Assembly (NCBI RefSeq): GCF_021869535.1
Contig: NW_026262659.1
Coordinates: forward strand, 2,046,001 to 2,110,000
Source: Mytilus californianus
Taxonomy: Eukaryota > Mollusca > Bivalvia > Mytilida > Mytilidae
Direction of reading: 5' to 3'
Length of the DNA: 64,000 nucleotides
The notes beneath the pieces were generated by a model that did no database searches, was not told the origin of the DNA, and was given only the letters and a program-made list of their open reading frames with translations. The stretch's first letter is position 1; each line of letters opens with the position of its first letter. A program made the translations under genes and the position numbers. Below, piece by piece: positions 58,700 to 64,000 of the stretch.

Positions 58700-60960
58700 G
58701 TTAGTTACCGGAATGCAAATTTTCTCTTATTTTAAAACAAGTACTTAAAAATATTGACACTGACATATTAACATTTTCAGACTCACATGATATTAACCAA
58801 ATAAATTGTTCATACTTTGAAATAAAAGGGAAGTTTTTACATTGAATGCATGCTTCATTAAGAATACAATTCCGTTCCTTTTCATAAGCAGTGCATTCCA
58901 TTAAAAAATGAAACTCGTTTTTAACATGCATATTTTTACACTGCCCACAAAATCTTTTATCTTTATTGATTTTTTTATATCTACTTTTCTTAATAGCTAA
59001 CTGATGAGCACTGATTCTAAATTGAGTTAAGCTTTTTCGATACTGAAATTTATTAACTTGACATAAATATGCTTCCCTTTTGAAGATGTTTTTTTAAATT
59101 TAAAATAAGTATGCAATTTTCCTTTTTTAACATTTGCATTATCTTCTATAGTATTTTTCCAGTAAATCCTATATCTACTAATCAAAATATTTTTAACTTT
59201 TTCAATGTCAAAACTTTCCATATCAACATCAATACATCTTAAAATATATACAATATTAGAATACCAAGATGACTTATTACATTTGTGAGTGTCAATACTT
59301 GTGAATAGGGCTTGCTTTAACAAATGATCCTTTTCTAAACCATTAATTTCTTTGTAAAAATTTAAGAATAGAACAAATGATTTCAATATGCAATGGAGTA
59401 TGACCTAACTCTCCCATAACAGCTAAATTACATGACTTTTTATTTACCCCGAGAATGTATTTGTAGAACTTTAAACTTAAGTTCACGCAATCAAACTTAC
59501 TAAATTTTTTCTCAATTTCAAAGGGGCTGTTTGTTCGACATTTTGAAAAATTAAAAGTACAAGTTCCCCAAATTTCAGAGCCATATGTTAAAATTGGCTT
59601 CATTGTATGGTCAAAGATATGTAAACGACTATCAATTTATGGGATGTTTTCACCGAAAGTACTTTTTAACTTGAAAAAAGCTTTTAATCCCCTTTGATAC
59701 AAATCATATCTAGCCGTAGAAAAACTTCCAGAAGCAGAAAAAATAACACCTAGATATTTATAATTTCTAACATTCTCAATTGGTTCACCATTAAAATAAA
59801 AGTTACTTTTAATTATTTTACCACCTTTGTTAAAAATTACAATTTTTGTTTTTTTAAGATTAACCTGAATACACTAACTTTTACAATATTCTTCTAATTT
59901 ATTTAAACATCTACTCAAACCTGTTTGACTAGTAGAAAGAAGCACAACATCATCGGCATACATTAAACAATTAAGTTTTGTACTTCCTATTTCAGCTGGT
60001 ACACAGTAATCAATAAAAATACACGGCAAATCATTGACAAATATTTTGAAAAGATTGGGACTTAGATTATCCCCTTGTCTAACTCCAATGTTAGCTTTAA
60101 GTTGATTTGTTAATTTATCATTTAATTTAACTTGTAAAAAATTATTATTATACATGTTCTTAATAATATTATAAAAATAATAATAGTACGGTGTCAAGGT
60201 CTGTAGTTTCCTGCCTCTGACTATTCTTTTTATGCAATGGAACAACCTGCGCTTCCTTAAGATGGTCAGGAAACTCTGAACATTTTATTGACATATAAAT
60301 AGGTTTAGTAATAGGTTTTACAATTACTGGTTTGGCTTTTTTCAAAACTTTGACTGATACACCATCAAAGCCAGTAGCTTTGTTTACATTGATCTTATTA
60401 ATTTGTTTTTCTACAAAGTCATCATTAATTTCATTAAACGATAAACTGCCTTCAACATTACAATTCTCTATAATGGTTTTAATGCTTGGACGGTTTTTAT
60501 CTACCGCACAACTATCATTACCAATGTCTTTGGCTACATCATGTACATATACAAAGTAATCATTGAAAATTTCTGCGACATTAGATTGATCGTTTATGAT
60601 GTTATGATCATTGCACAATACAATATTGTTGTCAAAATGACTACCTTTTTTTGTTAAAAAGGGTTTAACTGTTGGCCAGAAATCTTTTTGTTTTGGACCA
60701 CCAGTGCAATGCTCTATAAAATAGTTTCTTATAGACTGACGTCTTAGTTTGGTAACAATGTTTCTTTGTTGGCGATATGTCTCCCAGTTTTTTCTTTGAT
60801 CTTGTTTGTAAATATTTGTTGTGTAGCATTTGTTTCTTGTAGATTGCATTTTTTAGATGTTTATTCATAAATGGTGCAGGTTTGTATACAGTTTTTCTTT
60901 TTTTCACTGGTATGTGGTTGTCAACTATACTTATTAATTTTGTATGAAAAATAGTGTATG
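58700..60960 (-). pseudogene. Non-LTR ORF2 with YADD reverse transcriptase, broken
   Basis: Blocks on the minus strand: pre-RT region (60960-60250, with NKATGFDGVSVKVLKKAKP and HLKEAQVVPLHKK); a junction near 60200 where RT motifs about 1-3 are missing; RT palm (60170-59874, GVRQGDNLSPNLFKIFVNDL and CLMYADDVVLLSTS); connection/thumb (59603-59030, LTYGSEIWG, VNLSLKFYKYILGV, GELGHTPLHIE); and a C-terminal knuckle region (58960-58701, NEFHFLMECTAYEKER). The catalytic YADD is present but the protein cannot be whole. Confidence 0.85.
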
Positions 60961-61011
60961 CCTTGTTAACATTGTCTACATTATCTACATTATCTACAAC
61001 TGTTGTAAGGT

Positions 61012-61679
61012 CAGTCAGAGGTACTACTTGTACAAGTAATCTTTATTTACTTGAAGAAGTAAAAAAAATATACTTATATAAGTTAATTATAATGTTTGAA
61101 TAATCTCCCCTTAATTTTCTCACAAATTTACTTGTATAAGTAAATTTTTTTTACAATCCCACAAAAATTCTCAAGTTTTGAGATGTAAAAACATGCCTTT
61201 AATGATTTTTCCCAGGTTAGCTCATAATTTTTGATCAATGTTTCATCTCATTAATTCAACAAAGAAACTGATTGCGCAAAGATCTTAAGTATTTGCGCAA
61301 GGCCTTCAAAAATTGCCCCTTTGGGGCTTGTAAATGAGCAGTGTTCTGAAGATAACAGATTTATAAATGAGATTTTCATTGTTCATGAAATTACACTAAC
61401 ATGATTAGTAAAGACATCTGCAAAGGACAGACAATTTAAAATTCTATTAGAACAAAGAAGTCCTAAGAATTCAAGAAAAGAAGATAGGATGACTTTTTTA
61501 CTTATATAAGTAAAAAAATCTGAATGTCTAAGGGACATAACTAAGCCAAAAAATTATTTACCTATACAAGTAAATAAAATACACTTGTATAAGTATCCTA
61601 CAAATTTACTTATAGAAGTATATTAATATTACTTCTTTAAGTAAATAAAAATTACTTCTACAAGTAGTACCCCTGACTG
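61012..61679. mobile_element. Inverted-repeat DNA transposon with iterated TTTACTTnnnnAAGTAAA palindromes
   Basis: 668 bp. Left end CAGTCAGAGGTACTACTT and right end the complement of CAGTCAGGGGTACTACTT. The inverted repeats extend about 70 bp. Flanked by AAGGT at 61007-61011 and 61680-61684, a 5 bp target duplication. It holds about ten 14-18 bp palindromes, e.g. 61025-61038 (perfect), 61046-61063, 61127-61144, 61497-61514 (perfect), 61604-61620, 61629-61644 and 61652-61667, all in the outer thirds. Two TTGCGCAA palindromes sit at 61272 and 61293. No coding frame. It is inserted in the retrotransposon's ORF2. Confidence 0.85.
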
Positions 61680-61740
61680 AAGGTTTACCTATTCTAGATC
61701 GTATAAAAAATTAAAATTCCTCGTCTAGCTGTTTATAGCT

Positions 61741-62408
61741 TCTGTATGTTTAAATGTTTTTTTAGTTGGTGGAACATCAGAGGGGGTGGTGGGGGCGGGC
61801 CCCCCCCCCCCCTAATGTGGGAAAAATTTGGTTGATTATGTAGGGAATCACTGACGAATGACTGGAGCCCCCCCCCCCCCCCTTAAGGATGTTTAGGTTA
61901 GTCAGTGGGCCCCCCTTTATGAAAAGTTCTAGAATTAAGTTCTGGATCCGCCACTGAATGTTTCTATCCTTTCCTTTGTGTTTTCATCGATAAACCTATA
62001 TTTTGAGCAGTCAACGATCAATTGACATAGATTGCCACCTTTTATTTATTCATTGTGTATATATATCTCATTGTCAGTATATTGTCATCTTGACTATTTG
62101 TTGTTGTTTACCCAAGTGTCATGCTTGTGGGCTTGTATAATTTGGAATAAAGTATATATTCTATTGTGTGTATCTAAATACCAATATTCTTCCTTTTCCA
62201 CGAGCTTATATAAGATGTTAAGAAATCAGGATGTTTTTACCTGAACAGCAGGCAAATTCTAGATTTTCCAGATTGATTCTAAAATTAAAAAGTCCTTACA
62301 CTTCCAGTTTGATCTGGTTACCAACTGAAAGATTTCTTCTTCTGCTCGACTGTCTACATGTCTATCTCAGGTAACAGTCTGTAAAATCGATTTCCGGTCA
62401 AAGTCAAA
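61741..62408. other. C-rich tracts and EMC7 upstream region
   Basis: Poly-C runs at about 61799-61812 and 61867-61882, with GGGGG tracts at 61783-61799. The phrase tctggatccgccactgaatg suggests a dispersed repeat. 61950-62408 would hold the EMC7 promoter and 5' UTR, with no clear TATA element. Confidence 0.5.
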
Positions 62409-62647
62409 ATGTTGCCTCAAATTACGATGGATGACGTGCTAAAATCTGTTGGTTTTTGTGCAGTTTATGTCCTTTTGATGAGCCTTAGTTGCGTCCTGTG
62501 TGACAGTTCAGAACTGGAGGAAACAGAATCCATAGACAGATTTAAGTTAGAAGGAAAAATTGATCTGTTTTCAGCTGGAAAAAACAAAGATTGGGTTGTA
62601 CATGCACGCGTGTTTGTTGATGGCGGGGACTACGTGGGATTATTAAA
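62409..62647 (+). CDS. EMC7, ER membrane protein complex subunit 7, exon 1 (partial gene)
   Basis: ATG at 62409 in gtcaaaATGtt context; a downstream Met at codon 7 is an alternative. Residues to about 31 form a signal peptide (VGFCAVYVLLMSLSCVLC). Then RFKLEGKIDLF, DWVVHARVFVDGGDYVGLLK matches the start of the EMC7 beta-sandwich (DUF2012). Donor GTAATT follows in phase 2. EMC7 is the lumenal/anchored subunit of the EMC, which inserts tail-anchored and multipass proteins into the ER membrane. The remaining exons (rest of beta-sandwich, TM helix) are beyond 64000 or in an unseen position; I found none between 62650 and 64000. Confidence 0.88.
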
Positions 62648-63324
62648 GTAATTAATAATATTTTTATAAGACAAGTGCTAACTGATGAAACCTGAGGTTA
62701 AACAAGATTAATAATGTTTCCTGTAGTTTTGAAAAGGGGAGGGTTTTGTTTTCTCTGATTGCTTCCCTTCGTTAGTAATTTATAACCAAGGCCAGTACTT
62801 TGCTGATTCCTGACCTGGTTATCTTGCTAGGTTGGGGGAACTAGCTGGTATCTTTCTTAAACCGTGTGCCTACATGGCTTGTGCAACATAGATTCAAGTT
62901 CTATATATAAGTGTTTTTTAAATCAGCATTCAGTATAATTCAGCAATCACAATAATTACATACGTTCATGGGACATAATATAGCAGCATGTCTAATATCA
63001 ATCCAATAACTAACTGTATAACTGTCTTAAACAACTGTCTAAACACAAGTGTCTCTAACTACATCATGTACATGGTCAACTAATATTTGTTGTGTTTTTC
63101 ATTATTCAATTTACATAACATTAATACTCAATATACTGTATTTACTTAACATTATAATGCTAATTTATCTATTTTCCCAAATATCAAGTCTTTGTGACAT
63201 AACCTAAATTATCTTAAAAAGTAAGAAATCCCTTTTGTATATAACACTTCATTTTGACTTCTCTAATCCTTAAATTCTCTATTGTCATTTAACCCTCAGG
63301 GGATTACATAATAATTTGCTTTAC
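62648..63324 (+). other. EMC7 intron 1, no feature
   Basis: AT-rich intron sequence with no recognised exon before the transposon at 63325. Confidence 0.5.
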
Positions 63325-64000
63325 CAGTCAGGGGTACTACTTAAACAAGTGATTTCATTATCACCTATTTCAGTGATTTTTTAAATTCAGTTATCACCTA
63401 TTTAAGTGATTTTGGTGTTTCCTTTGATCTTCAAATGCAAATTTCATTGATTTTCCATATTTTCACAAACTTTTCTATAATTTTCCTATATAGATCAATT
63501 ATCCCTTTACCTTTGGATATCAATTTCACTAGTGCGCTTGGCCAGTAAGTTAGTGCGCTAAAGCTTTTAAAAGTACCCTTGGGAATTGTTCTGTAATCAA
63601 ATATTCATTAACTACTCTTACTATCAGACAAAGGTCAACAATATTAGGTAACCTGACTGGTTTTCTTTATAGTTAGAATGATTTATTTCAAGGTTATGTC
63701 CTGATCTACAAATTATTCCAGTTTTTGCATATATAAATAAACTGTTAAAACTGACAGGCTTATCAAGCAAAAGACAATTTCTGCATGTACATAGTTGTTT
63801 TTTCAATGCAATTCTTGTCTTTTTACCAATAAAGAAAACAAGCTTGTGGGAAAAATATCAAAAAAATGTTATAAACACTTATTGAAGTGATTACATTTTA
63901 ACTTCTCAAATTACTTGTTTCAGTGATTTTAAAAAGTCTGTGCGAAAAATTTTAATATTTCACAGCCAAAATCACTCAAAGAAGTGATTCTGAAATCACT
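63325..64000. mobile_element. Related inverted-repeat DNA transposon with ATCACTnnnnnnAGTGAT palindromes (truncated by window end)
   Basis: The left end CAGTCAGGGGTACTACTT is the same as the element at 61012. Iterated 18 bp palindromes have a different half-site: 63360-63377, 63393-63410, 63874-63891, 63910-63927 and 63971-63988 (ATCACTCAAAGAAGTGAT), with another beginning at 63993. Two TAGTGCGC motifs at 63530 and 63551 are 21 bp apart, as are the TTGCGCAA pair in the other element. The right terminus is not in the window. It lies in EMC7 intron 1. Confidence 0.75.

Larger units (their letters stand above)
58440..61740 (-). mobile_element. CR1-like non-LTR retrotransposon, internally deleted
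   Basis: Minus orientation. The 5'-most coding trace is at about 61685-61740, continuing after the inserted DNA element at 61010 (TTVVDNVDNVNKAYTIFHTK, then PAPFMNKHLKNAIYKKQM). The 3' end is a (TTATTC)n tail at 58441-58470, the short-repeat ending typical of CR1-group elements. Frames are broken by shifts and at least one deletion near 60170-60245. The element was split by the transposon at 61012-61679, whose removal restores continuous coding-type sequence. Confidence 0.8.

Overview
Eukaryotic nuclear DNA, AT-rich and intron-rich, almost certainly from a bivalve mollusc. A marine mussel (Mytilus or a close relative) is my best guess, because the interspersed repeats, the Penelope-like reverse transcriptase family and the receptor family seen here are ones I associate with mussel genomes. 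No operons, bacterial genes, rRNA genes or CRISPR arrays are visible. The ORF-level signals are mostly repeats or single exons, so I rebuilt genes by joining exons at GT/AG sites with matching phases.

Five host genes can be supported. (1) Plus strand, 13656-21196: the 3' part of an EGF-like, single-pass membrane receptor whose cytoplasmic tail repeats a YLxPYQP tyrosine motif. (2) Plus strand, 27185-30403: a complete three-exon gene for a 98-residue secreted peptide with two six-cysteine domains, one exon each. (3) Plus strand, 33969-42207: a complete-looking four-exon gene (777 aa) for a TCAF-like peptidase M60 protein with an intact zinc site and a C-terminal CaaX box. (4) Minus strand, 55512-45018: a complete six-exon MITD1 gene (252 aa), an ESCRT-III-binding cytokinesis factor. 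(5) Plus strand, 62409 onward: the first exon of EMC7, a subunit of the ER membrane protein complex; the rest lies beyond the window.

Region by region: 1-7124 is a satellite with a ~1227 bp unit. Its first unit carries two nested insertions whose empty sites survive in the neighbouring units. 7-13.4 kb holds repeats and Penelope-like copies. 13.6-21.2 kb is the receptor gene. 21.2-27 kb is mostly featureless AT-rich DNA with repeats. 27-30.4 kb is the cysteine-rich peptide gene, with a 418 bp tandem array in its first intron. 30.4-33.9 kb holds repeats and a (TC)n tract. 34-42.2 kb is the M60 gene. 42.2-45 kb is non-coding with a foldback hairpin. 45-55.5 kb is MITD1, whose introns hold exon-derived repeats, a tRNA-type SINE and a ~1.3 kb palindrome. 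55.8-61.7 kb holds two decayed non-LTR retrotransposons and a pair of 469 bp MITEs. 61-64 kb has two related inverted-repeat DNA transposons built from iterated palindromes, one on each side of EMC7 exon 1.

The genes are unrelated in function: surface recognition, secretion, a proteolysis or channel-associated role, membrane abscission, and ER protein insertion. They share only a repeat-dense neighbourhood. The observation I rate highest is the transposon pair at 61012-61679 and 63325-64000. They share termini and layout, but the iterated palindrome has a different half-site in each.
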